A stretch of 64,000 nucleotides of DNA, taken from Puccinellia tenuiflora (taxonomy: Eukaryota; Streptophyta; Magnoliopsida; Poales; Poaceae). The notes under the pieces are model-generated. The model worked only from the letters and a program-made list of their open reading frames with translations. It searched no databases and had not been told where the DNA came from. Shown here piece by piece: positions 1 through 12,045 of the stretch (positions are counted from its first letter, which is position 1; each line of letters starts with the position of its first letter). A program made the position numbers and the translations under genes. Where the stretch lies: contig QRDG01000526.1 in assembly GCA_012064385.1 (NCBI GenBank), positions 124,001 to 188,000 on the forward strand, in the 5' to 3' direction.

Positions 1-2332
1 CGGCGCGCCGCGTCGACCCCGAGCCCCGCGTCGAGCACCCGGAGGACGACGACATCGACCACGCTGAGGACGACCTCGGCGAAGAGGAGGCCTCCTCCCT
101 GCACCCGTCACGGAACCGTGCTGCCTCCTCGATGGGCCGCCCTGCGCCCAGCCCGGCGACTGCGCTTCTCATGGCGCAGGAGCTGCTGCAGTACCGCCCC
201 ACGCCGGACGCTCAGGAGGCCTGGCTCAACCGCGTCTCTGAACTCATCGGCGCCGCTCGCGCCGCCGCGCCTGCACCGTCTCGTTCCCTGGTTCCTTCCG
301 CGCTCGTGGGGGACGTGGCGCACGGCGCACCTCCCGCGCCTCCTCGTCAGCCCGCGCCCGCTCCAGCTCCACCGGTTCCACCGCAACCTGCTCCAGCGGG
401 GGCTCCTCCTCGCGACGGCCGCGCTGCATCGCACGCGTCGTCGCCGCACGACTGCCAAATCGTGCAGCGGGCCCCTGAGGACGCACGCGTGAGCATCGAG
501 CGCGGGCAGGAGCGCCGCAACCGCGCTGTCCAGGACGTCGCCACCGCCGGGTGCCACCTCCGTGCCACCCTCGCCAACGGCACGGTCACCTACGGCACGA
601 CGGCCGCGTTCACTCACAGCCTCCGTCGCGTCGTCTGGCCGGTCAAGTTCAGGCCGGACCTCCCTCCGCGCTACGACGGCAAGAACAACCCCCTGGAGTT
701 CCTGCAGCTCTACACTCTGGCCATCCAGGCCGCCGGGACGATGACAGGGTCATGGCGAACTGGTTCCCCATGGCCCTCAAGGACTCCGCGTCCTCATGGC
801 TCACCAACCTCCCCGCCAAGTCCATCAACACCTGGGAGGAGCTCTGCCGGTGCTTCGTCGCCAACTTCAAGGGCACGTACGAGCGCGGCCTCACCTACAA
901 CGACCTCCGCGCTGTGCGTCAGAAGCCCGGCGAGACCCTCCGCAAGTACATCCAGCGCTTCAGCCAAGTGCGCAACAAGATCCCCAACGCCACCGACGCA
1001 CAGGTCATTTCGGCCTTCCAGGCTGGGGTCACAGATGTGCGGATGCTCGAGAAGCTTGGCATCCACGACAACATCACCACCGTCGTCAAGCTTTTCGACT
1101 TGGCGGACAAGTGCGCCAAGGCTGAAGAGGGCCGCTTGTTCGTCAAGAACGAGCCAGGGGACCCCGCCGAGGGGTCCAAGAAGAAGAAATCCTCCGAGAA
1201 GCGCAAGACCACTGCGGTCCTCGCGGCAGAGCCCGACGCCAAGCAGCCTCGCCAAGCTGCCACTCCAGCCGCAGGACCCGAGAAGAAAGATGACCGCCCC
1301 TTCTGCATCTACCACAACAGGCATTCTCATGCCACCGAGGACTGCTACGACCTCAAGAGGCTTTGCGAGGCTCGCGAGGCTTGCGAGGCAAACGGAGGCC
1401 GCGGAGGCCGCGGCGGAGGTCGCGGCGGCCGCGGGGGGCGACGCTGGAACAACAACTACAACGACAACTACCAGCAGAACCCCCAGGCCAATGCCGTTCA
1501 GCCCGCGAACGACAACCTGCCTGCCGAGACCGACGAGGGCTACCAGGTGCCTCGCGGGGCCGCTTGCATCCTCGGCGGGGCTCAGGCCCCTCGCTCCAAC
1601 CGCCACTTCAAGCAACTCGCTCGCGAGGTCGCGGCAGCCCTTCCTGGAGTCGAGGCCTCCCGCCCCCTCAAGTGGTCCCAGTGCCCCATCACCTTCGACT
1701 CCAGCGACCACCCCAAGTCCACTTCGACTGTTGGCACCATCCCGCTGGTCTGCACCCCCACCATCAACAACATCGCCGTCTCTAAGACGCTCATTGATGG
1801 GGGTGCCGGCCTCAACGTCATCTCCGTCGAGACATTCGAGAAGCTGCAGGTGCCCTACGAGCGGCTCATGCCCACCAGGCCCTTCTCGGGAGTGACAGAG
1901 GGTCTTACCACCCCTTTGGGGCAGGTGAGGCTCGCCGTCACTTTCGGCACCCAGGCCAACTACCGCACCGAGCTGATCGACTTCGACGTCGCGCACATCG
2001 GCCTGCCCTACAACTCCATACTCGGCTACCCCGCCCTCGCCAAGTTCATGGCGGTGACCCACCACGCCTACAACCTCGTCAAGCTCCCAGGCTCGGGTGG
2101 CACCATTGTCATCCGCGGCGTGGTCTCGGATGCCCTGTACGCTGCGCAAGCGGCCTACAAGGCTGCCGCGGTGGCGTCACCCGCTGACGAGGACGAGGAG
2201 CCCCTCCCGAGGCCCCCCGCGAAGAAGAAGTAGCTTTTCTCTCAGGAGAAGGCCGCGACAAAGCAAGTGCCTCTTGAGGCAAACGACTCGGGGGCTAGAG
2301 TCACCATCGGCGCCAACCTGCCTCCCAAATAG
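1..2332 (+). pseudogene. gag: gag-protease polyprotein, 5' truncated and frameshifted (Gypsy copy 1)
   Basis: This is the capsid and protease part of the polyprotein that packages element RNA in cytoplasmic particles. The reading frame of 132 holds to about 740, where a short deletion relative to copy 2 shifts it to the frame read to 2233. The retrotransposon gag core (WFPMALKDSASSWL onward) spans about 755-1130. A CIYHNRHSHATEDC segment lies near 1306-1347 and an RGG-rich stretch follows at about 1393-1440. The retropepsin active site is LIDGGAGLNV near 1789-1818. An extra TAG at 2231-2233 replaces CAG of copy 2, and a shared TAG lies at 2330-2332. The frame is otherwise well conserved, which suggests moderate age. 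Confidence 0.9.
2330..2332 (+). other. In-frame TAG between protease and RT (shared with copy 2)
   Basis: The frame of protease and the frame of RT are the same, separated only by this TAG in the context AAA TAG GAA AGC. The identical codon and context occur at 58238-58240 in the second copy. This is either a read-through signal for making Gag-Pol or a stop inherited from one defective master copy. Confidence 0.75.
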
Positions 2333-5300
2333 GAAAGCGCGCTCGTCGCCTTCCTCAGGGCAAATTCTGACATGTTCGCATGGACACCGTCAGATATGTC
2401 TGGAGTACCGAGGGAGGTGATCGAGCACCACTTAGCCGTGTGTCCAAACGCACGCCCCGTCAAGTAAAAAGCGCGGCGCCAAGCCCCAGAGAAGCAAGAC
2501 TTCATCATCAAGGAAGTAGACAAACTGAAGAAGGCCAGCATCATCAAGGAAGTGGTCCACCCCACTTGGCTCGCCAACGGTGTGGTCATCCCCAAGCACA
2601 CCGGAGGAAGCCGCCTGTGCATTGACTTCACCGACCTCAACAAGGCCTGCCCCAAGGACCCCTATCCCCTCCCGAGGATCGACCAGATCGTGGACTCCAC
2701 CGCCGGCTGCGCACTCCTCTGTTTTCTGGATGCCTTCTCTGGTTATCACCAGATCAAGATGGCGAAGGAAGACGAGGAGAAGACAACATTTCTCACCCCT
2801 TGTGGTGTGTTCTGCTACGTCTGCATGCCCTTCGGCCTGAAGAACGCCGGCGCCACTTTCCAGCGCCTCATGAGGATCGCCCTGGGGGCTCAAATGGGGA
2901 GGAATGCAGAGGCCTACGTCGACGACATTGTGGTCAAGACTCGCGAAGAAAACACGCTCATCCAGGACCTCGAGGAGACCTTTGCCAACCTGCGCAAGGT
3001 CAACATCAAGCTAAACCCCGCCAAGTGCGTCTTCGGGGTCCCTTCAGGCAAGCTCCTCGGGTTCCTGGTGTCCCACCGCGGCATCGAGGCCAACCCCGAC
3101 AAGATCAAGGCCATAGAGCAGATGCAGCCTCCCCGTCGCCTCAAGGACATGCAACGCCTAGCGGGATGTATGGCCAGCCTTGGCCGTTTCATCTCCAAGT
3201 TCGGCGAGAGGGCGCTGCCATTTTTCAAGATCATGAAGAGGTCCGGTCCTTTCAAGTGGACCCCTGAAGCAGCAAAGGCCTTTGAGGACCTGAAGAAATA
3301 CCTGGCGAGCCCACCCATCATGGTTGCCCCACGCCCTCGCGAGCCTCTAAAGCTGTATCTGGCAGCCACTCCTCAGACGGCGAGCGCGGTCTTGGTGGCT
3401 GAAAGGGAAGAGCCAGTCCTCGCCAAGCAAACCTCTGCCTCGCCAAGCCCAGAGCCCCCCGACAAGGAGGCACCCTCGTCAAGCATCCAGCCTCCTGTCG
3501 AGCCTCCCCAAGCGGAGCCTCAAGAAACCCTCGTCGAGGACTCCACCGAGCCTGGAGAGGTATCAGCCGCTGCCACGCCAACGACTACCCTCGTCGAGCA
3601 TCCCGTGTACTTCGTCAGCACAGTACTGCGGGACGCTCGCGAGCGCTACCCCATGCAGCAAAAGCTCCTCTTCTCGCTCCTCATCGCCTCCAGGAAACTG
3701 CGCCACTACTTCCAGGGCCACCCCATCAAGGTGGTCACCTCATATCCCCTGGAGCAGGTCCTGCGCAACCCAAACGCGACAGATCGCGTCGCAGGCTGGG
3801 GCATAGAGCTACAACCTTTCGAGCTGGAGTTTGACACCACCAGGGTCATCAAGGGCAGGGCGCTGGCTGATTTCATGGCCGAATGGACGGACACGCGCAA
3901 AGAAGAAGAGCCTCCAGAGGAGGAAGCTACAGCCTCAGGAGGGACGACACCAAGCCACTGGACCATGCACTTCGACGGCGCCTTCGCGGCCAGGAGTGCA
4001 GGAGCTGGTGCCGTCCTTACCTCACCGACAGGCGACAAGCTCTACTACGCCGTCCAATTGTGCTTCAAGGACAACGACAAGGTCTCCAACAACATCATTG
4101 AGTATGAAGGCCTCCTCGCCGGGCTCAGAGCCGCCATCGCCCTCGGCATCAAGTACATCCTCATCAAGGGCGACTCCCAGCTCCTCATCAACTTCTCCAA
4201 CAAAAGCTACACGCCAAAGGACACCTACATGGTGGCCTACCTTGAAGAGGTACGCAAGCTGGAGAAGCACTTCAGGGGCATGGAGCTTAAGCACATCCCG
4301 CGGGCAGAAAACCAAGAGGCAGACGAAATTGCTCGGCGAGCAGCAAGAAGAGAAGCCCAGAAGCCTGGAGTGTTCGAGGAGAGACTCACCAAGGCCTCGG
4401 TCAAGCAGCCTGTGGTCAACATCAGCATCAACGAGGAGCTCCCACCTGCCCCACCGAGCGGAGCACCAAACTGTGGGTTGCCCTCGGGCGATCGCTTGCT
4501 GCTGACCCTGGTGCGACAAGACACTGGTTGGATCGACGAGATCAAGAGCTACCTGCAGAACCGAGCCCTCCCCGAAGACGACGCAGAGGCCGAGAGAATT
4601 GCTCGCCAGGCCAAGTCCTACTGCCTCCACGACGGAGACCTATAACGTAAGCGACCCAATGGGGTTGCGCTGCGGTGCGTCCCTGCCGAGGAAGGCCGCC
4701 AGCTCATCAACGACATCCACAGCGGCGAGTGCGGCCACCACTCTTCCTCGCGCACCATTGCAGGCAAGGTCTTCCGGAGTGGTTTCTACTGGCCCTCAGT
4801 GCTTCAAGATGCCGCCGAAATCGTCCAGTCCTGCGACGCATGCCAATTCCATGCCAAGCAAATCCACCAGCCCGCGCAAGGACTCCAGACGATCCCGCTC
4901 TCCTGGCCGTTCGCGGTCTGGGGGCTGGACTTGCTGGGACCCTTCCTGCGAGCGCTTGGGGGCTACCGCTACCTCTACGTCGCCATCGACAAATTCACCA
5001 AGTGGCCTGAGGTGGAGCCCGTGCGCACCATCCCGGCAAAATCGGCGGTAAAATTCATAAGGAGCCTGGTCTGCCGTTTCGGCGTGCCCAACCGCATCAT
5101 CACCGACAACGGCTCACAATTCATCAGCGGCGCCTTCAAGTCCTACTGCGGCAGCATCGGTGCCCAAATCTGCTACGCCTCGGTGGCGCACCCACGAAGC
5201 AACGGGCAGGCCGAGCGAGCCAACGCCGAGGTGCTCAAGGGCCTCAAGACGAGAAGTTTCAACCGCCTCAAGGCCAGCGGCAAGCACTGGATCGATGAGC

Positions 5301-5763
5301 TCCCCTCGGTGCTCTGGTCCATCCGCACCACGCCAACAAAGCCAACTGGTGAGACGCCGTTCTCCCTCGTCTATGGTGCTGAAGCCGTCCTCCCCAGCGA
5401 GATCACTCATGGCTCTCCGCGAGTCCTGGCCTTCAAGGAGGCTGAGGTGGACGAACTCCGCAACGACGACCTGCTGCTGCTTGAAGGGCTCCGCCGCAAT
5501 GCGGCCCTGAGAGCGGCAAGGTACCAGCAAGACCTCCGTCGCTACCACAGCCGCCACATCCGCCTGCGCACTCTCGAAGCAGAAGACCTTGTCCTGAGGA
5601 GAATCCTCTCCAGGGCAGGCCTCCACAAGCTCTCACCAATGTGGGAGGGCCCATACAGAGTCGTACACATCGCCAGGCCTGGCTCCGCGCAGCTCGAGAT
5701 GGAGGACGGCATTCCTGTCGCCAACCCCTAGAACATCCAGCACCTGCGCAAGTTCTACCCTGA
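2333..5763 (+). pseudogene. pol: pol: reverse transcriptase, RNase H, integrase (Gypsy copy 1)
   Basis: The RT copies element RNA into DNA: its FLDAFSGYHQIKMAKEDE and AYVDDIVVK (catalytic YVDD) motifs lie at about 2729-2940. RNase H follows, with HFDGAFAARSAGAGAV near 3970 and the D of IKGDSQLL near 4168. Integrase has the HHCC zinc finger (GECGHHSSSR ... CDACQFHAK, about 4726-4860) and the DDE core: D in WGLDLLGP, D in IITDNGSQF and E in SNGQAERAN. In-frame stops occur at 2465 (CAA in copy 2), 4643 (TAC in copy 2) and 5729 (probably TGG originally). A Pro/Glu-rich linker at about 3430-3590 sits between RT and RNase H. The C-terminal end is placed by similarity to the usual LRKFYP ending of such integrases. 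Confidence 0.92.
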
Positions 5764-7035
5764 TCGCCCTCGCCGAGCAACTTTTTGCATAAAGGGAGAC
5801 CCACGCGCCATCATCCTCCACGAGGAAAAACTTCGGGCTCCCCTCTCTACTATACGTTGCCGCGGGCCGTTCGAGAAGACTCCCAAGCCATCACGCCTCG
5901 GCAAGGTAACCTCTTCAGGCACCATGCCTTGGCGTGGTGGACCCCCATGCCCAGCCATGGTGGGCCGCAGGCTCTACAAGCCACCCCCGCATAGGGGCCC
6001 CCTCTGAGCTCTCTCTACATGCGTCGCCGCGAGCTCGCCCCCTCGAGAGTTTCAGCCACAGCATGTGGAACCCCATGCCTGACATGGTGGATTTTTGTGT
6101 TTCTGGCCACGCCAGTGTAATGAACATCTATTTCAGGTCGGTTGAACTTTTGCGCATCGCGCCAGCATATTTTGTGGCTTCGGTAAGCTGTTATGTTATT
6201 ACTGTTTATTCTCGCTCATATGATCCCTCCTGTGTATCTCGCGAGCGGGGGCTAGCATGGTGCCATGCCACGGGAGCATCCCGGCAGCGCCTCAAACCCA
6301 AGGGATCCGAGCTCTGAACTCACGGGTCAGCCTTCATGCATGTCAACTCCCAAGGAGCTCTGAACTCATGAGCCGGCTCCCGTGCACGTCAACTCACCAA
6401 GGACCTTGGTGCCTGTTCTCCTCGCGAGACACCCATGAAGGAACCTACGAGCACGCATAAGTTATCTAGCTATGTATTGCTTGTGGGCATGCCCATCTGT
6501 CAAAACGCAGGAAGCAGGCCCAAGACACCTCGCCAGGGAACCAACACCCTCTCCAAGGCAAAAACGCCTCGCCAGGGAACCAACACCCTCTCCAAGGCAA
6601 AAACACCTCGCCAGGGAACCAACACCCTCTCCAAGGCAGAATGCCTCGCTAAGCTAAGTACAAAGACTTGGTTGAATTTCCTCTCGCTGGTTTTTGCCCC
6701 TCGAGTCTCTTTTCTCTCTCCTACGCCTCATGGGCTGCTTGCACGTCAAAGGGGGGCCCCAAGCATCGCGCTTCGAGGAGCTCTTACTTCCCGAGGCCTC
6801 ACACACCCCCCGGCCTTGTGGAGCCCTGACTCTCACATACCGAAGCGGCGGTGGTGTAGTGCTAAGAGAGGGTCCTAAGACGTAGAGCGAAAAAGACATG
6901 AAAGGGAAAGACAAAGGCCTCCCGAGGGACATTCACAAGCACACTCCAATATAACTTGACAAGTTTTTACAAAGTTTACAATCAAAATGACTAAGATAAA
7001 TGTGCCCTCTGCGCGCCCAGCTACAGACAAGGAGC
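5764..7035 (+). other. Internal spacer between pol and antisense gene
   Basis: No convincing gene is present. The stretch holds three 39-bp tandem repeats (6526-6642) and the 3' flank of the antisense accessory gene, whose stop codon is at 7036-7038. Short open frames here lack domain features and appear fortuitous. Confidence 0.6.
6526..6642 (+). repeat. 39-bp tandem repeat, three units
   Basis: The phrase CCTCGCCAGGGAACC starts at 6528, 6567 and 6606, giving an exact 39-bp period. Units differ by single bases. The array lies in the non-coding spacer of the Gypsy element. Confidence 0.9.
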
Positions 7036-10000
7036 TCAAGCCATTGCGCCTCCTGAGGTGCCCGCCTTGTCCACGGCGGTCTCCGCCTCCTCTTCCAGAG
7101 CATCCTCCTCGTCGTCGCCTTCGATCACGACCTGGTCGAATTTCTTGGCGAACGCGACGGCGGCCTGCGTGGCCCTCTCCCGCGCCTTGTTGCTGATGGC
7201 GCCCGGCGGTGCCGTCACGTCCTCAAGGTCAAGTGAGGGCTGAAGCCTCACGAGGTCGCTGAAGATGTTGGTGACGGCGACGACAAGGAGCTCGCGGCTC
7301 TCCTCCACGACGCGCTCGTTGAAACCTTTCGCGACCCCTTCAAGCCTCCCGAGGAATTGCTCGAAGAAGTACGAATACGAGGTTTCGTCGTCGGTCGCCG
7401 CGGAGAAGGAGGGGACGTCGATCCTCAGGTCGTCCCCGACCGCGTGCGAACGGCTCACCAAGCTCTGGAGAATGCTCTGGCGCCTGTGCGTCATGGACCG
7501 GTCAACCTGGCGCTGGTCCCGTGCCTGCTCCACCAGCGCCGCGACCGGCCCCACCTACTCGCGGAGCTCCTCCAGGTCTCTCTCCAGGGCGATGGCGTTC
7601 CCCTCCGCGCGAGCCTGGGCCTCCCGGGAGACCTTGAGGCAGGAGGTCAACCGCTTCTCCACCTGCTCAAGCTCCGTGATGCGCTTTTTGAACTCCTCGC
7701 GCTTGGTCTTGAAGCGGTCCTCCTGTTTCGTGGCCTTCTCATCATATTCCTTGGCGAGGCTCTCGCGGATAAGCTTGACCTTGAGGTCAGCCTCTTCTTG
7801 GAGCCTCTTCCGCTCTGCCGCGAGGTTGGCTTCGTCGGTGGCCACCCGGCCCTCGCGCTCCTGCAGCTGCCCCTCGCGGGTGGCCTGGTCCTTCTCGAGC
7901 AGCTGGACCTGCTCCTCGTGCCTGTGCAGCTCCTTCTCGCAGAGGGAGAGCTCCTCCTCATGCCGCTTCAGCTCCGCCTCGTGCGGCGCCAGTTGCCCCT
8001 CGCGAGCATCCAGCAGCTCGCGGAGCTCCTTCAGGCTGGCCCTGGCGACCTCGGAGTCAGCAGCAAACTTCTGCTCCGCGGCCGCTAGCTCGTCGTGTTT
8101 GGAGGCGGTCTCCACCTCGAGCGCTTCCCTGGCGGCGTCGAGCTCGTCCATCACCTCCTGCGCCTCCCGCTTGACGCTGTCACGGGTCTCTTTGGCGAAG
8201 CGGAGGGCCTCTTGGCACTCCGCCTGGGCCGCCGCGTCCCACCGGCGGCACATCTCCACCCTCTCGTGGAGAAGGGCCCAGGCCTCGCTCAGCCTTGCCC
8301 TTTCCTCCGCCAGGGCGTTTTCTTCGTCGGCGAGCTGCTCCTCCAGCCCGTTGAGCGCCCGCCGCGCCTGGTCGAGGACAGCCCGGCGACGAATTGCTTG
8401 GCGCCGCGGCTCCTGCAACGCCAAGGCTCCCGCACTACTGCTGGGTGCGCCGTCCTCGATCCTCGTCGAGGCGCCCGGGGCCTCCTGCCTCGGGCCCATG
8501 ACCGCCTCTGGTAGCGGTCCGGGGGCTTGTGGGGGCACCTCCCTCGCGCTCGTTTCGGTCGCCCTCTGGGGGCTGGGCGCCTTCTCGCGCTCAGCTCCAG
8601 CGCCAGAGGGCTCCGGAGGTGACTCCGCCTCCTGCTCCTGAGGGGTGCCTCCGGCCCCCTCTGTGACGGCCGCGTCCGCCGCGGCCTCAGGTACATCGGC
8701 CCCTTGTGGGGAGCCTCCCCCTCCGTTGGGGGCGGCTCCAGGATGATCTCCTCGTCCATCCTCTCCTCCTCCGTCTCGGTCTGGACGGGAGGAGTAGCCG
8801 TCCCTTGTTGGTGATGGCGGTGCCACCTCTTCTACCACCTCCTCCGCGCGGTGCTCAACCGCGGGAGGAGTCGCCGCTCGAGGCGAGGACGGCGCCACCT
8901 CTTCGGTCACCTCCTCCTCGCGGTGCTCCACCACGTCAGGAGTGGCCGCGCGGACCGGCGACGGGTGGCCTCCTCGACCACCACCTCCGCGCGGTGCTCA
9001 ACCGCGGGAGGAACAGCTGCCTGCTGCGGCTCGCCAGCCGCAGGCGTCTCCGCGACGACGTTGGCAGTCTCTCCAAGCTTGCGGAGCCGCCGCCTCTTTG
9101 GCTCCGCAGGTTGCCTGGAAGGAAGACAAGTTAAAGATCCTTCAAGGGGGTTCCTCAGAAGCAAGATGTTAAAGGAAAAAAGAAAAATCAAAGGCTTACT
9201 CGTCGGCCATCACCCACACCCTTTTCTTCGCCTTGGGCGGCTGGGTGTTGCTTGCTCCGGCCTCCTCCCGAGCCGCTCCTGTCTCCGCGCGAGAAGTGTC
9301 TCTCGCAGTCGCGGCCCTCCTGTCGTGGACGGCCTTGGAGCGGGGTTCGCAGCGCCCTCTCCCGCCGCCGCTTGTCTCCTCCTCCTCTTCGGCGCGCTGG
9401 GAGTGGACGACGCGGAAAGCACCCTCCTCGTCGCTGGAGGAGAGCACCTGGAGGTCCACCTCAGCAGGAACGCTCCTTGAGGAGCCGGCGTCCTCACCAA
9501 CGGGGTCGGTGCCCCTCGAGGCCTCGTCCTCGCCGAGGGGGTCCTCGCTTCTCGAGACCTCCTCTTCAGCAGACTCCGCGGCCTCCTCAGGCTCCGGAGA
9601 CTCGCCCATGTACTCCGGCTCCGCCGCCCACGGGTTAGGGCGAGGCCCGCGGTGCCCCGCGGGCACAATTCCCCACTCGTCGAACGTGGGCATGCACGTG
9701 CGCTGCTCCACGATGCTCTCCTCGGCGAAGCAGATGAGTGGTTTGGCCTCCTCCTTGGTGGGGGACGGGACCTCCGACGTCGCGAAGAGGACGCCCATGA
9801 TCTGGCGTAGCACCTCAGGCGCGAAGCCATCCTTGCTCAGGCGCATGGCGTCCTCCTTGCCGTTGTACCGCCACACCGGCTCGGCATGCAGCTGGAGGGG
9901 GGCGATGCGGCGCCTGGTGAAGTCTTTTGCCACCATCTGGCCGGTGACCCCTGCCACGCGCATGCGTCGGATGCACTCGTACACCGCGTCAAGCCTCGAG

Positions 10001-10668
10001 CCCCTGAAGTCCGCGCTCGCCCAGCGCGCCCACTTCCTCGGGGGCGCCTCGGGCACCTCCAGGAGAGGGTGTGTGGCCTTGGCGTCGACGAAGAGCCACT
10101 TCTCGCGGAACTTCTCCACCTTTTTCGTCACCTTGGTGATGGCGTTCTCACCGCACCAGGCGATGGGAATGTAGTTGTCGCTCCTGGCGTCGGCGATGCA
10201 GAAGGAGACGCATCCGAGCCGCTCGTTCTGCGTGGTGGACCGGAGGGAGTAGAAGCTGCGGAAGAGCGCCACCGAGGGGCGGATGCCGATGTAGGCCTCA
10301 TAGAGGTGGGCGAAGATGGCGAGGATGAGGACGGAATTGGGATGAAGATGAAGCAGCTGGATCTGGTACACCTCCAAGATCGCCAGGAGGAAATCGGAGA
10401 ATGGCGGAACCAAGCCGGCGTAGAGTGTATGGAGGAAGATGGGGTAGAACGCCTCGGTGAGCCTGCTGCCGGCCGGCCTCATCTCGGTGGCACCGTGCTC
10501 GTTGGTGCTCGCCGCCGCCAGATGGCGCACCGTGGCTATCCCCGCCGCGGTGACGCGGGTTCGCGGTAGCGCTCCCTCAAGCGCAGCAGCACGCGCCATC
10601 GCCGCCGACGTGCCGGCCTGCATCGCGGCCTTGCCCTTCGGGTCGGCGTTGTTCCTCTTGGGCGCCAT
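7036..10668 (-). pseudogene. Spliced antisense accessory gene of the Gypsy element (Transposase_28-like N-terminus, coiled-coil C-terminus)
   Basis: The gene lies between pol and the 3' LTR on the strand opposite to gag-pol. Exon 1 is 10668-9200 and exon 2 is 9114-7036. The 85-bp intron has a GTAAGC donor, a pyrimidine tract and a CAG acceptor, and splicing keeps the frame (GAC GA|G CAA). Residues about 80-145, including YAGLVPPFSDFLL and AHLYEAYIGIRPSVALFRSFY, resemble the plant family Pfam calls 'putative gypsy type transposon' (Transposase_28, PF04195). The C-terminal half is a long charged coiled coil rich in Glu, Arg and Ala. A frameshift lies near 8970 and an in-frame TAG at 7555-7557. 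The intact form would be about 1180 residues. Antisense ORFs are known in several plant Gypsy lineages; the biochemical role is unknown. A related five-exon gene occupies 36817-41569. Confidence 0.8.
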
Positions 10669-10959
10669 TGGTTGCCGGAGAAGAAGATGAAGACTCTGGA
10701 GTTGGAGCGCTCTGGAGAGATTGGAGGCGTGGGGAGAAGTGTGCGGAGGAGTTATGGGAGAAGTGACGGGCGCCGACCGCGCTCCTAGGCTTTATTGACC
10801 AGCTCCCGAGTCGTGGCGGGCCCCGCCACGTCGCCCGTTGGAGCCGAGGAGGTCGTGGCCGCGGGTGCAACCGCTGCGTGCCACGTGTCACGGCCCTGTC
10901 AGGCATCTTTGGCCCCTCGACGCTTCGCCTTCGTCCATGGGCCTCGGCGTGCCCGTCGT
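10669..10959 (-). promoter_or_regulatory. Putative promoter and leader of the antisense accessory gene
   Basis: Read on minus, a TATA-like AATAAAGCC lies near 10797-10787, about 120 bp before the ATG at 10668. A C/T-rich leader (CTTCATCTTCTTCTCC) follows. Core promoter assignment rests only on position and composition. Confidence 0.45.
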
Positions 10960-10974
10960 GGGCCCGGGGGCTAC
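10960..10974 (+). other. Polypurine tract of Gypsy copy 1
   Basis: GGGCCCGGGGGCTAC immediately precedes the TGTCGG start of the 3' LTR, the expected place for the plus-strand primer. It is G-rich but interrupted by pyrimidines. Confidence 0.6.
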
Positions 10975-12045
10975 TGTCGGCACAGTGGAAACCAGGGTAC
11001 CACGGGCCGGCCTGCCAGGGCCCACAAGTTTCTTTGGATGATTTTCGCTAAGGACCAGGCTCTCCAAGCCTGGCGAGCCTCGCGAGGGGTCTTTTCTCCT
11101 CGCCGAGGACTTTCTCCCTTGGCGAGGGATCGCAACTCGACAAGGCGTCTCCGACGCCACCCGCAATTCTGCTAAGGACCAAGCCGAAGGGCTCGGCGAG
11201 GCCTTTTGCCTCGCCGAGGCTCCTTCCTCACGAAGCCATCTCTGCCTCCGCGGCAGAGCGCACATGGGCTCTGCGCCATGTGCAGGGTGACGCGCGCGCC
11301 TGCGCGCGATGACGACGACGCCGCAGTTGCCGTTTCCATGTATAAAGGAGTCAACAAAGCAGCACCAAGCAAAGCGGACAACGAGTATTGCCACTTTGGT
11401 GATAAGGGAACCATCTGCAGCTACGCTCCAAGGGCGGCGTCACCGTGGGACCCGTTTCGCCTCCACAGCGCCAGCCCGCCGCCCGTTGGACGGCGGCCCC
11501 TTTTCCAGCTTTGGTGACGCCGTCCCTGCCATGGACCGCGTCCATGGCCTTCACCTTTTTGGTGGACACCACCTTTATTGTGCACCGCGCCTCCCCTTTG
11601 TCGCCATGTGGTAGCCCTTCCCACCAAATGATTGGGCGGAAGAGGCCCGAGACACCTATAAAGGGAGGAGGAGCCCGTTCGGGCAAATGGTTCGATCTTT
11701 GGTAGGCACTCTGGGCTCGCAAGTTCGATCCCCTGGAGAACTCGACGCTGTTCTAGCTCAAGATCTAGGGTTAGACATTGTTAGCCACCTCGAGCTCGAC
11801 AAGCCCTCCTTGTACTGTAAACTCTCCAAGCAGTGCAATACACAAAAGCAGGACGTAGGGGTTTTACCTCCACAAGAGGGCCCTGAACCTGGGTAAGACC
11901 GAGCGTTCCATCTTTGCAGTGCTGTCCCGCAGCGAGTCCGACGAGCACCGTCGCCGGAGCACGTTGAGGGTTGTTTGATTTCGTGTTCAGCCCCTTACTC
12001 GATCCTTCTCGAGACACCCCCAGTTCCTGGGACAGATCTCCGACA
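10975..12045 (+). repeat. 3' LTR of Gypsy copy 1
   Basis: It begins TGTCGGCACAGTGG and ends CTCCGACA, with short inverted ends TGTCGG/CCGACA. It is 1071 bp long and matches the 1032-bp 5' LTR at 54721-55752. A TATAAAG box lies at 11657-11663, and the conserved phrase AGGGCCCTGAACCTGGGTAA occurs near the 3' end, as in the other LTRs of this window. Confidence 0.93.
11657..11663 (+). promoter_or_regulatory. TATA box in Gypsy LTR (copy 1)
   Basis: TATAAAG follows GACACC and precedes a purine-rich stretch. The equivalent box in the second copy is TATAAAA at 55388-55394, so its position is conserved in the family. Confidence 0.7.

Larger units (their letters stand above)
1..12045 (+). mobile_element. 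Ty3/Gypsy LTR retrotransposon, copy 1 (5' end outside window)
   Basis: The element runs gag-protease, reverse transcriptase, RNase H, integrase on +, then a long spacer, an accessory gene on the opposite strand, a polypurine tract and a 3' LTR ending in CCGACA at 12045. The order protease-RT-RNase H-integrase defines Ty3/Gypsy. The 5' LTR and about the first 35 gag codons lie left of the window, judged by alignment with the second copy, whose gag starts at 55804. The target duplication cannot be tested because the left end is missing. The coding strand carries several stops and one frameshift, so this copy could not move on its own proteins. The LTR resembles 54721-55752, so both copies are one family. 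Confidence 0.93.

Noticed and set aside
794..2149. 451-residue minus-strand frame opposite gag
   Set aside because: It is the mirror of GC-rich gag-protease codons, has Val/Gly/Leu-biased composition and no domain; the same mirror occurs opposite copy 2.
7265..8641. 458-residue + frame
   Set aside because: It is the reverse of the antisense gene's coiled coil; Ser/Arg/Leu bias follows from Glu/Ala codons on the other strand.
9233..10174. 313-residue + frame
   Set aside because: Shadow of exon 1 of the antisense accessory gene, whose splice signals and family resemblance support minus.
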